Notes under the pieces: generated by a model | The model's database searches: none | Seen by the model: the letters and a program-made list of their open reading frames with translations, nothing else | What the model was told of the DNA's origin: nothing | Source: Elysia chlorotica | Taxonomy: Eukaryota; Mollusca; Gastropoda; Plakobranchidae | Length of the DNA: 64,000 bases | NCBI GenBank assembly: GCA_003991915.1 | Contig: RQTK01000342.1 | Coordinates: 282,510-346,509, forward strand | Direction: 5' to 3' | Made by a program: the position numbers and the translations under genes | In this document: positions 1 to 11,620 of the stretch, piece by piece | Position numbering within the stretch: position 1 is the stretch's first letter | How the letters are laid out: every line of letters starts with the position of its first letter

Positions 1-435
1 GACTTGTTAATCAGCACCGGCTAATATTATCAATAGTAAGCGTCCCATATATTAAGTCCAGTTTTACTGCTATTTATTTTCTCTCTCTTTTTTTGTCTTT
101 AAGAACTAGTTTTAAACTATCTTACGTATTTGTTTCGTTTTTTTTGTTTTGTTTTTTGTTGGGTTTTTTTTTTTTGGAAAAAGAAGCAAACTTAAATTCT
201 TGAAATCTGTATTGTCAGATTGAAGAACTTGTCTTTACGAATTGGCTTTTACTATTATTTTTTTTTTTTTGCACTGGTTTGGTAAAAAGAAGCATGCAGA
301 ATTATGACTTTAGATCTTATAACCTGGTTTGTGTGGAGTGTGTTTTTAACTAATACACTATTGTGTACATCATGAATAATATTATCAGTACTCTAATTAT
401 AATATGTAAAATAGTGAAGTTAGAGAAGCAGATAG
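1..435. other. No gene seen; T-rich unique DNA
   Basis: This is AT-rich sequence with several long T runs. No coding signal, repeat unit or RNA gene was recognised. Confidence 0.5.
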
Positions 436-790
436 TTTTACTAAAACTGTACCTATAAGTTCGTGGAAATATTATATACCTTTGCATGTGTGTTGAACAG
501 TTTTATTTTTCAGTGCACAGCTTCTGCTGTAAGATATCAGAACAATCATTTATTGCCTGACATATCATTCATTGATTTGGCATTTCATTTTTTTGCCTAA
601 AGTATACTGAACAGCTTTCAATGAAATCTACCTAAAATTTGTGAATACATCATATACCTTTGCATGCATGTGTTTAACAGTTTTAACTTTCAGTGCACAG
701 CTGCTGCTACAAGACATCACAACAATTAGTGCCTGACCAATATTTCATTGATTTGGCATTTCATTTCTTTGTATATTGAACAGTGTTTAG
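436..790. repeat. Tandem duplication, about 178-bp unit, 2 copies
   Basis: Two diverged copies lie head to tail. Landmarks recur 178 bases apart: TTTGCATG at 481 and 659, each followed by an AACAGTTTTA stretch, a CAGTGCACAGCT stretch and TGATTTGGCATTTCATT. The copies differ by small indels and substitutions, so the duplication is not recent. No coding potential or transposon ends were seen. Confidence 0.8.
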
Positions 791-3760
791 TGGCTTTATT
801 AAAATGTCTATGAAGGATTGCGTTGTACTTTCAGAGTGAAATTTTTGCGTGTTAAGATTTTCAAAATACCCCGTCTTGAAATTCGTTGTGAAAGTCGTCT
901 TGCTCATGTTAGCTTTAATTCTAAAAGCATTCACATTTTTACCGGAAAGTGTGAAATAGTGGGAAATTTTACAGCGAAGATTTTGCGTACATGGCTTAAG
1001 ATAATTAAGGCCGTTGTTTCCTTCTTCAAAGCCTAATAAAAAAAAATCAGTCTGAACCGTTATCTATTCTGTGATCTGAACATTGTTCAACCCCCTTAAT
1101 TTCAATAAAGAAATACAGTGATAACGCGTCATGCTAGCTTCCTGTATTGAAACCACTTTGAGCAATTTTTGTGAATTCCTCGCAAAGTTTCTACCGTCTT
1201 ATGGGAAAAAAAACGTATGCACTTTTCTGAAGTATGCATATATGTTTTTTGGATATTTGTTTTGTTTGTTTGTTTGTTTGTTTGTTTTTACTACAAGACT
1301 ACATAATTTATAACCTCTGTTATTATATAGATTATAATTTTAGATTTATCCGCTACCGTTGTTCACACAATTATTTTTCACCTAGATAAGGCGTCCGTAT
1401 CAAATTATGGCCATTGAAGGAAACTTTGAGGCATTCATCTTGAAATTAAGCAGTTGATTCTTTAAAAGATCGTTGGGCAAACACAAGTTGATGGCAGCAT
1501 TGTTATATTTGGAGTAGCTATGATAATGGTTGAAAGCCTTTCTAGGTGTATCAAGAACGTATTTTATTTATTATCTGTTTTACCCATATCGATTTTCACT
1601 TGATTGATTTTCTACCTTTGTAAGGGCAGTTGAAAAAAAAGTTTTATTTAAAAAGAAAGTCTGGAAACGTGATTTAATAACGCCTTTCCAATTTCTGAAA
1701 CGATCATAAATCATCGTGATTGATTGCTATCTATCATTTTCATCGTAAGATGATTTATATCTCATATTCTTTTTAAAAGCATGGCTTAGAGTCTGACAAG
1801 GCGCCAATGAAAAATCATTACAATCATTGCCACGTTCACAGTGTGACAAACAGACACCGTCTTTGAGGTTTTTGGAGTGTGTCGGCTTCCTAACAATGCA
1901 ACGTTTAATTTTGTTACGGTTCGAAGCGATTCCCTCTTATCTTATACTAGGGGAACGCGGTCGTTCAGAATTCCGCCCTCGTTTACCCTTTTTGTTATCG
2001 GAAGATTATTTTCCGTTTGACATGTATCATACATGTATAACTAAAGAATTTTTCTTTGAAACCTACAAAATAGTTGCGAAATCCTATTAGATTAGCCTGA
2101 AGATGGTAGCAAGTGATAAAAAGTCGAACACAAGAGCCCTTTTTTGGTGTCACGAGGTAAAATTTTCGGGGAAAAAATCGTAGCAGCGGGGTCCATAATT
2201 ATAATTTCAATACTATTTTCTTCAGACCGGTCTAGGACAATGGAGAATAACCGTCCTGTTAAAAAAATAGAACAGGGTTGTTTGTTGTTGGTTTTTTTTA
2301 AATTTAATTTTACACAAGGCATAGAAAAACGTTACGGACGCCATTTTTTTCTTCATTTTCCTAGCTTTGTTTCAAAAATGTGTTGTAAGAGTTTCATTGA
2401 CTTGAAGCAACAGATTCTACAAAGCATAGAGAGAACCTAGAAGAATTTTTGAACTGTTAGATATTTTATTTCACAAAAAATTAAAGTTATATTATTGTCC
2501 CCAGTTTCTAATTCGGTTTTACTCGCAGGTCAAGGCACGTTGGAATGGAAATTTCTTGACTTCGCATAGTTGTTTTTTTCTTTCAGCATAATATTATGAA
2601 CATTTTCTGGGTTTTGTCGTAGGTGGCCAGTTTCATAGACAACAATCTTCATCTTATAAAAAATTTACCCAAGCCATGTATATTATGGGATGAGTTGATC
2701 ATGCATATCATTACATAATACTTTGCATTATTAAAACGACCAGGTTGTATCTAGAGGATATAGAAACCGACACGGATAGTCCAACATTTGGTGTAAGTCA
2801 AGTATAAACCTGTCTACCAGTATCAACCATGCTAGACATTTTTTCAGCCCTGCATTAGTTTTAACTTCTTTTGAGCAACAAAAAGTTCGCACGGAGTTGT
2901 AAAAGGAATTTTAGCTTCTTCGTAGTATTTATTATTTAAGGAGATTTGTAAAAAAAATATTGCAGATTTTTTTTAAATGTAAAACATCTTTCGGATTGCT
3001 TTTACAATACCGTGCGTTTTTTTTCTATATACAGCATTGTATTCATCTGTATGATAAACCCAAAGCCAGCCAATAGCATTGCTTTATTCATGAAGTATTT
3101 TCATTCTATTATTCATTTTGTTTATTATCTTGTTGAAAAGCATTGAATCTATTTATAAACCTTCTAATGAACATTGACCCTTATACGATAATTTTTTTTC
3201 TTCTTCAAGTACTTTGATTACAGTTTTTTTTATAATTTTAAATTTAGTCATTTAACACCCAAATCTATTTCATATTTTAAAATTGTATTCTTTCGCAACG
3301 GCATGCTTTGCATAAAAGGCAACCACGCACCAAAAGATTTCTTTGAAAGATTATCATTCTTATATTGTTAAACATTAAATGTATATTTTGTCTTGTAAGC
3401 ATTAGAAGTAATGTTACTTCCAACTGAATTTTTCATTGCTGATTTCGTATGTCTTTGACTGCCTCTTTTCTCTTGGCTTTTATCACTTAAAGCTTAACTT
3501 TCGATATGAAATTCTTGATAATGTGATGAATTTTCAATGAACTGTAGGGCGTGTCTTTTCTTGAGTCAATAAATAGACTGCTTGAATAGAGGAAAACGAA
3601 CGAATAATTTTTTTTAAATAAAATGGTAAACACTTTACTTTAAGATAAAAAAAAAAAATAAGATATTTAATTGGTGGCAGTCAAGGCGTCCACACCTTGG
3701 TGGCAGTCGATCCAATTTGAGCAATGCACTTTTCTTTGGGGATGACATTCAGTAAGTTTG
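791..3760. other. No gene seen; AT-rich intergenic DNA
   Basis: Only short open frames occur here, and none looks like a known protein or has splice-site support. A short TTTG tetranucleotide run lies at 1256-1287. Nothing else was recognised. Confidence 0.5.
1256..1287. repeat. (TTTG)n microsatellite
   Basis: About seven to eight uninterrupted TTTG units are visible. Confidence 0.9.
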
Positions 3761-3791
3761 CACTTTTGCGCCTTTTTGAGCACGGCGAAGC

Positions 3792-3988
3792 TATTTTGAG
3801 CGTGCACCGAAGGACATTGTGACAATGTTACAAAGGGCGCGCTATTTTGAGCTTACAGAGAAGGACATTGTGACAATTTTACAAAGGGTACGCTGTTTTG
3901 AGCGTGCAGAGAAGGACATTGTGACAATGTTACAAAGGGTACGCTGTTTTGAGCGTGCAGAGAAGGCCATTGTGACAATGTTACAAAA
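3792..3988. repeat. 51-bp minisatellite, about 4 units
   Basis: Units begin at 3792, 3843, 3894 and 3945, exactly 51 bases apart. Each contains TGAGCGTGCA (or a variant), AAGGACATTGTGACAAT and TTACAAAGGG. A partial, more diverged unit precedes them near 3764. Because 51 is a multiple of three, the plus strand stays open across the array and reads as a 17-residue repeat (core DIVTMLQRVRCFERAEK). The frame closes at 4055. Nothing ties this to a known protein, and a non-coding minisatellite is the simpler reading. Confidence 0.85.
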
Positions 3989-4286
3989 GGCGTCCCGGAG
4001 AAAGAAGATAAAAAAAGAAATAGTGCAAACAATAAACTACCTAACCCAAAACTGAGTGACACTTGGGGGGTATCTCGAAAACCGAGAGCGCTGTGTTGTC
4101 GTGTGTGTTTGAATCAAACGGTTTGTATCAAGTCGGCAGCGTGTAAAGGCTGGAACAGATTCGGGTTGAACGCATTGTTCTTATCTAAGGCGTAAAGCGT
4201 GCAGCGTGCAACGGTATTGTGATGCGCTCGGGCTGGAACCGTTATCATATATGCACGGTGAGGCCACAGGTGTACTGGTTTTCAGT

Positions 4287-4562
4287 GGGGCGGATTGGCG
4301 ATAGAAAAGGAGAGCGTTGGTCCTTTAAATGGGAAGTCTCCGCGCCGAAACCAACGATCGGTCAAAAATGTATTAGTTTGTTTTCGTTCCCTACTAGTTG
4401 GATCGGTGTCAGTATAAGGTGGCTGATTGAAACAGGAGTCTAGGTTTCCCCGCTTTGTGTCTGTGTGCCAGGATGTAACATTGTCAGACGTCACTCTTTG
4501 AGTCCGTCCACAATATAGCCTATATAGTACTTACGTTGGACGCTAAGCAACAAACAACACAC
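4287..4562 (+). mobile_element. SINE, family 2 (tRNA-like head), near full length
   Basis: Family 2 starts with GGCGAACTGG-type sequence and has a box A-like GGTAGAGCGTTGGTCT, a box B-like GGTTCGAAACC, and a CGATCGGTAAAA linker. The shared body follows: CTCCCTACT, GGTCGGTGTCAGT, GGCTGAGACAGGAGTC, ATCCCCGCCCTGTCTC, GTCAGACGT, CCGTCCACAATATAGCC. It ends with the tail TATATAGTGCTGACGTTGG and CGTTAAGCAACAAC. This copy has all blocks but is diverged in the head. Such elements are transcribed by RNA polymerase III and moved by a partner LINE; nothing here suggests present activity. Confidence 0.8.
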
Positions 4563-4610
4563 ACTGGTTTTACAATGCTGTTAACAGTAAAAAGCCAACC
4601 TCAACAGCGT

Positions 4611-4680
4611 CGTCCGTCCACGATATAGCACAGTACCTGTTACTAACGTTGGACCTTAAGAAACCAACCAAACCAAACCT
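4611..4680 (+). mobile_element. SINE 3' tail fragment
   Basis: Only the last block is present: CGTCCGTCCACGATATAGC followed by a diverged ACGTTGGACCTTAAG and an AACCAACC-rich end. It lies directly downstream of the SINE at 4287-4562 and could be a local duplicate of its tail or a 5'-truncated insertion. Confidence 0.65.
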
Positions 4681-4733
4681 CAAGGGGAATGTTTGTACAA
4701 AGTACCAGCGCCACATGTGATTGAAATTTGTGA

Positions 4734-5016
4734 TATCCCCGCTCTGTTCTCAACGACAATGCGTTAAACCGTCAGATGTTAGCCTTGAGACCCGTGTTCA
4801 ATGTAGCTTACTTGCTAATGATATTGAAGTTCCTTATATCCCCATTTTGTTCTGCCACGGCAATACATAAAGTTGTCAGACGTTAGCCTTGAGACCCGAA
4901 TTCAAGATAGCTTACCTGCTACTGATATAACAATTTTTAGTATCTCCGCTTTGGTTCCTGCTGGCTATAAATAACATTGTCAGACAATAGTCATTTTGCC
5001 AACGTTTATATTAAGT
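4734..5016 (+). repeat. SINE-body-derived tandem repeat, about 104-bp unit, 3 copies
   Basis: Units start at 4734, 4837 and 4941 with TATCCCCGCT-like sequence. Each runs through a GTCAGACGTTAGCCTTGAGACCC block and a TAGCTTACCTGCTA block. The blocks are the 3' half of the SINE body in order, without the tRNA-like head. The third unit is more eroded. The array shows part of a SINE converted into a tandem repeat. Confidence 0.7.
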
Positions 5017-5650
5017 CAATACTTAGCATTGGGGTATAATTTAATATATTTATTAATATGTATTCATTTCTGTTTTGTCTTGCCTGATTTGGATATCCTA
5101 TGCCCAGAATGTATACGCCTTTTCTGGATTTTTAAATCCATTAATTTATTCCTAACTAGCAAACTGTAACTATTGGAGAAAATAAAATTAAAAAAAAAAA
5201 AAAACCCGGAAGATTTGTCATCGAATAAAGACACGAAACGTGTGCTAAATTTGGAAACCCGGACTCTTTATTCCCGGTCCCAAAATTAATTTAACCCAAT
5301 AAAACCTTTTGGAATGCATCAGGTGCGTACCAGCACGGTCATGTTTTCAGAGGTGTTGTCGCTGCCCACACGCCCAGTAACAGCTTGCTCACTGTTCCGT
5401 GAAGGCAAAAGAACCTACACCATAAAGCAAACTGTATAATAACTCGAGGCAAAACGATAACCAACAAAACGGCTATACTATTTGATAAATAGTGGACGTG
5501 AGCCGTATCGAAATGATGCGATTTGAGCGCTGGTCTGGCATTGTCGCAGTGTTGAACACTGAATTGAACGGTCCTCTTTGGGGAAGGCATTACGCGCTTT
5601 GCGATCTACTTGATCATCATGGGTGACACAATCTTAACCCTAAGGCATGT
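5017..5650. other. No gene seen
   Basis: An A-rich run (about 5189-5204) is followed by moderately complex sequence. Short frames on the minus strand have no recognisable domain. No repeat family was identified. Confidence 0.45.
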
Positions 5651-5659
5651 AGTTTGTCT

Positions 5660-5775
5660 GATGGCTCAAATGTTCCGTAAGTCTAGGATATAGCTTTGAT
5701 TGGACATCTGTGCATATCCCCCTACCTAGCGTCGTCGTTTTAACAATGGGCTCTCGTGATCGCGAAGCCTGCATT
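5660..5775. repeat. M1 interspersed repeat, partial copy
   Basis: M1 is a name used here for a repeat seen about ten times in the window. Its hallmarks in order are GATTGGCTCCGTAAGTCTAG, a GAGCTATGATTGGACGCC block, CAGATTCCCTACCTATCGTC, TTCGTTTTCG, and ATCGCAAGRCCTG. This copy carries all blocks in diverged form. No coding region or clear ends were defined, so its class (MITE, SINE-like or other) is unknown. Confidence 0.6.
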
Positions 5776-6025
5776 GCCTACACCCGGCACGCGTGGGCCC
5801 ACTGCAAGAACGGCGCCGATCTGTTTTACTGGCACTGCAACGCGCCCTTCCCTCGGGGCTGCAACGGTTCTCTGAGCTCTGATTAAGACAACATTGAACT
5901 ATATCATAGTGTTGGGTTGAATCTGACACCGCGCCTTTGGTTGTATGTAAAGTATTAATCTGTTTTGAATCGTGGCGGCCGCAGAGAGCCATAGTTTGTC
6001 GTGTTTAGGGATAGGTATCACTCTG
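5776..6025. other. GC-richer stretch next to M1
   Basis: The sequence is richer in CpG than its surroundings and may be the internal part of a longer M1-type element. No open frame with a recognisable product was found. Confidence 0.3.
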
Positions 6026-6026
6026 C

Positions 6027-6056
6027 GCACCGCACCGCACCGCACCGCACCGCACC
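6027..6056. repeat. (GCACC)6 pentanucleotide repeat
   Basis: Six perfect GCACC units are followed by AGCTGCGGTG, which could pair with the array on one strand. Confidence 0.9.
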
Positions 6057-6325
6057 AGCTGCGGTGTTTAAAAACGTTTTTGTGGGGGGTTCTGGAAGTG
6101 TGGTATGTGTAAACCTCAAAGTGCGCGCGTGAGACGGTGAAAAGGGTGAGAGCTGTGTCTTTGGTCATCAGTTGCTCACTAGACCGTGGCGACATGCACG
6201 GTTGCGACGCGTGTCTCTAAACCCCTTCCCCCCAAAAATGTACTTTTTTATACTAAAAATTGTGGTTGACCTATTTTAAACCTATTGTCCACACCGGCAC
6301 ACCTTAATCATGTTGAAAACATTGC

Positions 6326-6625
6326 GGCTTTTTCATGCTCTTGAAAAATCACATCTCCGGCGCGGGACATAAGGGGCTGGTGTCAAATTTAAATAGTGGC
6401 ACACCGCCAATTAATCGTAGACATTGGTACTCGCTTAGTACCATTGAAGAAGATTAGCGGCGACCTATGCGTTCCATTTTCCACGCCCTTAAAAAACCAA
6501 AGGTCCAGATTGTGACACAAGGACCCCGGTGCTAAATTTAAATAGTGGCACACCTCCAGGTAGGCGCACACATTGGTACTCGCTTATTTTAGTCCCATTG
6601 AAGAAGATTAGAGACGACTGATGGG
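6326..6625. repeat. Tandem duplication, 149-bp unit, 2 copies
   Basis: AAATTTAAATAGTGGCACACC starts at 6385 and again at 6534, and ACATTGGTACTCGCTTA and CCATTGAAGAAGATTAG recur at the same spacing. The upstream CCCTTAAAAAACC region of unit 2 aligns with diverged sequence in unit 1, which fixes the left edge near 6326. No coding function is apparent. Confidence 0.8.
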
Positions 6626-7171
6626 TGACAATACTGTATAGGCGCTGATGTTGTAGGTGCTTAGCGGCAGGGGTTGTTGTTACTAAACCACTATATTGTT
6701 CATAATGAGTGTGACTGTTTTGTGGTACAGTACTGCAGTGCAGCAGCAGCTGCTGTTAATTAATTATAGACATTTGGGGAAACCCTCTGCGGTCACACTC
6801 CCGGACAAACTTCCGGCGTCACTGTGAACTTAATCGTATAACTAAACATGAATAATTTATTTTGTACTCTACCTAACGAGATGTTTTATTGTTTAACCTA
6901 TTTTTCTTATGAACAATAAGATATTATTTGCACTAAAGCATAATTTGACTCTAATCAATACCTTTTGTAATTATTTACCTCAATCTCATTTTGTGCGATT
7001 TTTTTTGATTTTTTTCTTTTTACTTTCGATTTTCACCCTTTCAAAACTATTCTACTCTGTATTAAACTTGCCATCTTTCAAAAGCTGTATTAATGATATA
7101 AATATTGATAAAAATAAACGGCACCTAACATCTCTAAATAAATTAGATAAAAGAGCAATTTTTCAAGGCTT
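6626..7171. other. No gene seen
   Basis: A CAG-rich spot near 6733 and AT-rich DNA were seen. A short plus-strand frame from about 6909 is hydrophobic and T-rich, without known motifs. Confidence 0.45.
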
Positions 7172-7242
7172 GGCTATCAATCATATGCCAAAAAGTGTAT
7201 TGGTCACTCAATCATATGCCAAAAAGATTGTATTGGTCACTT
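7172..7242. repeat. Short tandem duplication, about 34 bp
   Basis: TCAATCATATGCCAAAAAG followed by TGTATTGGTCAC occurs twice in a row, with a small indel between copies. Confidence 0.85.
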
Positions 7243-7550
7243 TTGACACAGCCGCGCTCAGTACTGTCAATAATTATTTCCCTTCGACAAAGAACGGATG
7301 ATAACACCAAAAGGTTAATTATCCGATATATTGAAATAAACAAAACAATCTCCACTACTTATTTTGCTTGTCTCCGATCCCAATATTCATTTCAAGGCAA
7401 CCACAGGGGCGTCGCCGACGTTGAGAAAATAATGGCGCAAATGTTTTCCTACATTGGTAGTGTACCCCCTTTTATAGTATGTATAGAAACAATGCTTTAA
7501 ATGTGAATGTTGTAAAAGCTGAATGTTTTAAGATGATAATAAGAGTCTCT

Positions 7551-7657
7551 GGGTCGCAAGTACAACGTTGTGTAAAGCGTACGAACTGTCGTAAGATGTG
7601 GAACTAAGAAAGCGTACGTCGAGTTATAAAGCTACCGCGACGTTGTACATACGACCC
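7551..7657. mobile_element. MITE-like element with about 20-bp terminal inverted repeats
   Basis: The left end GGGTCGCAAGTACAACGTTG matches the reverse complement of the right end, which ends TTGTACATACGACCC. About 16 of 20 positions pair. The 107-bp element has no coding capacity. Similar ends occur at 20460-20574 and 33957-34030, which supports an interspersed family. No clear target duplication was found, so the transposon superfamily is open. Confidence 0.6.
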
Positions 7658-9716
7658 TTCGTTTTTAATTTCAGCCTAGGAATTTTTATGTTTCCCTCAA
7701 TTGTAGGATGCTAGTCGTAAATGGTGCCTGTATTTCAGAGTTTGTTGCTTCTATGTTTAGATTTATGTCCTTTGAATTCTTCAGAATGTTTTTAAAATAT
7801 TTAGTGTGCTGGGTTGGTTGCAGTTGGAAAAATACAGAATTTTATTGTAATTGTTTTCCCTACTTCTCTTCTTGTAAAATCATAGTGCCAAAAGGTAGAG
7901 AAGTTTTTTCGAACAATGGAATAATAAATGTTTAATATAATTAAACCTCTAAATTAAGATTCATATTACGATATTTTCGAATTCACTCTCTGAAACAAGA
8001 AGAACTAATAGTAATTATGTTCAAATCAGTTTCTATGGAAGATCATCATAAAAATTACGCGTGGCAATTAAATTGCACAAATTCAACCGATTATGTGTCT
8101 ATGTGAGACACAAAAAATAGCATGCCAAGTCCAAGTAAGATTTGATAAATAGTTTTCGATGATCCATAAGATTACTTAAATACAGACTGAGAGAAATCGA
8201 ACTTTCGAAAAAAAATATTATCATAATATTATGCTGAACAAAATTCTCTTTTATATAAAGAGGAGTTGTAATACACCCTTTAAGGAAAAAATAAAACTCT
8301 GATCGTTTCTAACATGAGTTTAAGACTTGCTCTCACTTGAAAGACATAGTAAATTAGCACACATTTCGGTAAAGCTAATTGAGGAGCACACGTTGAAATC
8401 AAACAGCTGGATGAGGGGGTTCTTCTTCCGATACGTTTCCTCATCATGCATATGGTAAAGCTAAAATTTTATAAGAATTTAATCTTCTCATCTTACTGTA
8501 CAAGTTCATCTTTCAATTTTTTTTTCGCGTATTTGTTTTGGTGCTTTTCAAATGTTAGAAACCATGATCATTATCAGTTAAAATCACTTAAAAATTAAGA
8601 GCTTCTGGTGGCGATAAGTGGATACGCTTTTACAATCATGTATTTACATTTTTTTTCCTATCTTTAAAATTCAACCCAAAATATCGCTCTCTCGCTTGAG
8701 ATTCTGCTTACCTAGTAATGAATTTTTGCTTTTTATATAGTTCTGTCGATAAACATTTTAGAAGCTTTCGGTGTATTTCATTTACTCTTTTCTATGAGCG
8801 AGCAGTGTAAAACATGCATCTTTTTCTTTAAGTGATGCATAATTCAATGCCTTGTGTTATTGTTATTCTTTTATAGATTTTCGCTGCTCTCTTTAGGCTC
8901 TGTCTTTTTAATGCAGTTTTATTCTTTCTCTGTTTTCATTATCTCTAGTTATGTTTAGTGGAAAAAATTGCGACTGAAAATTTTTTTAAACCAATTATAG
9001 TTATGTTACTTGTATTGCCCAATGGTATCTGCTGATTTACCTTTCATTATATTAGCTCTCACGCTCTAAAACCCCATTTGTTAACTCCAAATAAATTTCT
9101 GAACAGAATAGCAACATCATAAAAGTACATTTATAATATTTTTACAAATCCGTGAAATTGTAATAGGTAATTGCACTCCGAAGGAAACAACAACAAAAGA
9201 ACTAAATCATCGGCAAACTATGTACTGGTACAATAATAACTAAATCCGTATTTTTTTTTTAGGGAGGGGGGGGGGGTAAGCTGTAAACCAAGTACATACT
9301 TCCCACACCACTAAACTACACTAAAAGAAAAATAAAGCAACAAAAAACAAACCAAAAATTAAGCCCAGAAAGTGCTAGTGTTGTCTCTTTCTAAGACTTT
9401 ATTTTGATACTAATGTATTATAACAGATTATATAAGTTGAATAAAGATTTCTTTATACTGTATTCTGTATTAAACTTTGTCATCTTTGTCATAACACCAA
9501 CGCACACCCTTATATGTACAAAGTGTGCAAAATTAAAAGCTATCATCATAACCGCAGCTGATCCCACCGGCAATTTCTTTACGGCGTTGATTCACAAACC
9601 AAATGCGATTGTGTTCAAGAAATCCCAAATTTAAGCTTCTTGGACAAAGCTATGCGCGTGCATGCTGGAGGTTATTGCGAAAGAACGGTCGCTACTCATT
9701 GTGGGAGAGATTGAAT
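7658..9716. other. No gene seen; AT-rich intergenic DNA
   Basis: Short frames only. A T run followed by a G run lies near 9250-9276. No repeat family or exon was supported. Confidence 0.5.
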
Positions 9717-9791
9717 CTCTCTCTGTATATTTTCTCTCTGTCTGCCTGTCTTTCTGTATGTCTTTCTGCCTGTCTGTCTGTCTCTATCTCT

Positions 9792-9851
<60 letters not shown>

Positions 9852-9990
9852 TTTTCTCTCTCTTTGTCTCTCTCTCTATCTCTCTATCTGTATCTCTCTC
9901 ACACACAACACGCTCTCTCCGTGTATGTCTCTCACTCGATACATATGTTTGTCTCTCTCTGTCCATCTCAGTCTCTCTCTCTCTCCTCTC
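9717..9990. repeat. CT-rich microsatellite cluster
   Basis: (TC)n with CTGT, TCTTTC and CTATCT variants; the purest part is about 9792-9842. The long open frames here are the serine/leucine translations of the repeat and are not genes. Confidence 0.95.
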
Positions 9991-10023
9991 CCTATTAGTT
10001 TAACGTCTCCTAGGTTCTCAAAG

Positions 10024-10262
10024 ACAATATACGATGACGGATCCCAATACTAAGGTCTAACAATTTCCACCTACTACTACACATGAGACAATGTGGCAAT
10101 GCCAGGACTCCTGTCTCATTCGATCACATTTTACCAACGCCGATCCAACTATTAGGAGGCAAAATCTTTAAATATACAATTTTTACGACCGCGGGCTCGA
10201 ACCAAGTACATATACCTCCCAATTAGCAGTCGTTTGCTCTACCGTCTATGCAGTTTGCCTTT
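10024..10262 (-). mobile_element. SINE, family 2, minus strand
   Basis: Read on the minus strand, a box A-like TAGAGCAAACGACTGCTAA and a box B-like TGGTTCGAGCC are followed by the shared GAGACAGGAGTCCTGG body and GACCTTAGTATTGGGATCCG. The copy is well diverged and its last tail block is shortened. Confidence 0.7.
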
Positions 10263-10878
10263 CAGCAACTGAGCTTATAACTAAGCCCCAAATTGAAACT
10301 AAAACAATAGAGAATACGGTACGCGTGCTTGTTGGCGATTAGGCGATCGAACAGATCCGCTAACGTACAGGTTTTATTCATCTGAAAATCTCTCTGACTT
10401 CCCATTCCTACCCCATCCTTTTTTTTCTTCTTTATCTCCTTTGCTTGCCCTCTTTGTTTCGTTGTTCCAAAACAGACTACTACTGTCAGTTTGAAAGAGG
10501 AGGGGAGAAAAGCTACCGTAAAATTTTTTTATTCTAGAATTTGTACAATAGCCTTTTTTATGGCTCTATTGTTGTTTTGATCGCCTTAACGCCTGAGCTG
10601 GAATCAATCAAACCACAGGTTGTAGACTGACTTAGGGAACGATGCTTAATAGCAGAGAGATTTCAGAGAAATATTTTAAAAGTATGGACTGGGGTTACGG
10701 TAAATGAAATGTAAAATAATTTTTATACTTACGGTGATCGAAAACAGGATTATTTTTTTTCTGGAAAAAGTATTGATTTTTAGGAATCTTTCATTTTACT
10801 GAGTAGGAACTACAATCGTTTATTGAAGGAAGTGGGGACGAGTCCATCTTTTAATTATTAATATTAATATCATTATTG

Positions 10879-10879
<1 letters not shown>
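10263..10879. other. No gene seen
   Basis: Mixed AT-rich DNA, with a polypyrimidine patch near 10400-10450. Nothing was recognised. Confidence 0.45.
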
Positions 10880-10947
<68 letters not shown>

Positions 10948-10966
10948 TAACAATAACAATAAAAAA
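10880..10966. repeat. (AAT)n then (AACAAT)n microsatellite
   Basis: About 20 AAT units grade into AACAAT units at the right end. Confidence 0.95.
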
Positions 10967-11059
10967 TAATAAACAAAACAAAATTACACCGAATCGCAAT
11001 CCATGTTCTGGTGAAGAGCACCTTTATTTCTTTGATCGTTATCAATGAAAAAAAAAATA

Positions 11060-11400
11060 ATACCTATCAAATCTTAAGAAGCTCACTATCTTTATGGCGG
11101 TGCATGGTCTCTTGAGAGCGAGCGACCGCGCGTGCATTAATTGAGCGGATTATATTAGACCGAACCTGTTGCCATTGTACAGATTAAATATTGAAAGGAA
11201 GTTGTTATATTTGTTAGGCTTGTCGAGACATTGATAAGAGATTAGGAGCAGCAAGCCAACAGGCCAATAAAAAAACATTTGTAAGGTACCGCTCATCTTG
11301 ACGCAACCGGTGCAATGATCCGTATGGTTTTAAGTATGAATCTCAGCCATCTTAATGTTATAATCTGTCATTGAATATGCACAATCGAAAGTCAATAAAA
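11060..11400. other. Complex non-repetitive stretch, possible conserved non-coding DNA
   Basis: Unlike its surroundings this stretch has balanced base composition. It carries site-like words: GCATTAATTGAG (homeodomain-like), CCATTGT (Sox-like), TTGATAAGAGATTA (GATA-like) and CCAATAA. There is no open frame with known motifs. Calling it regulatory is inference from composition only. Confidence 0.2.
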
Positions 11401-11470
11401 TCGCAATGCCATATGTCTACCTCCTTTTTTAAAACCCATTTGTCTATCTATTCAATCTATCAATGTCTTT

Positions 11471-11471
11471 G

Positions 11472-11559
<88 letters not shown>

Positions 11560-11620
11560 CCTACCTATTTATCCATCTATCCATCTAATCTACCTATCTA
11601 CCTATTTAGCCACCTATCAA
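11471..11620. repeat. (CTAT)n microsatellite
   Basis: A perfect (CTAT)n runs to about 11560 and is followed by degenerate CTAC, CCAT and TTAT units. Confidence 0.95.

Noticed and set aside
818-1036. Basic 72-codon frame after the first tandem duplication
   Set aside because: It has no ATG at its start, no family resemblance and no splice support.
3792-3988. CRISPR-like array
   Set aside because: The 51-bp units abut each other without variable spacers, and the DNA is animal nuclear sequence.
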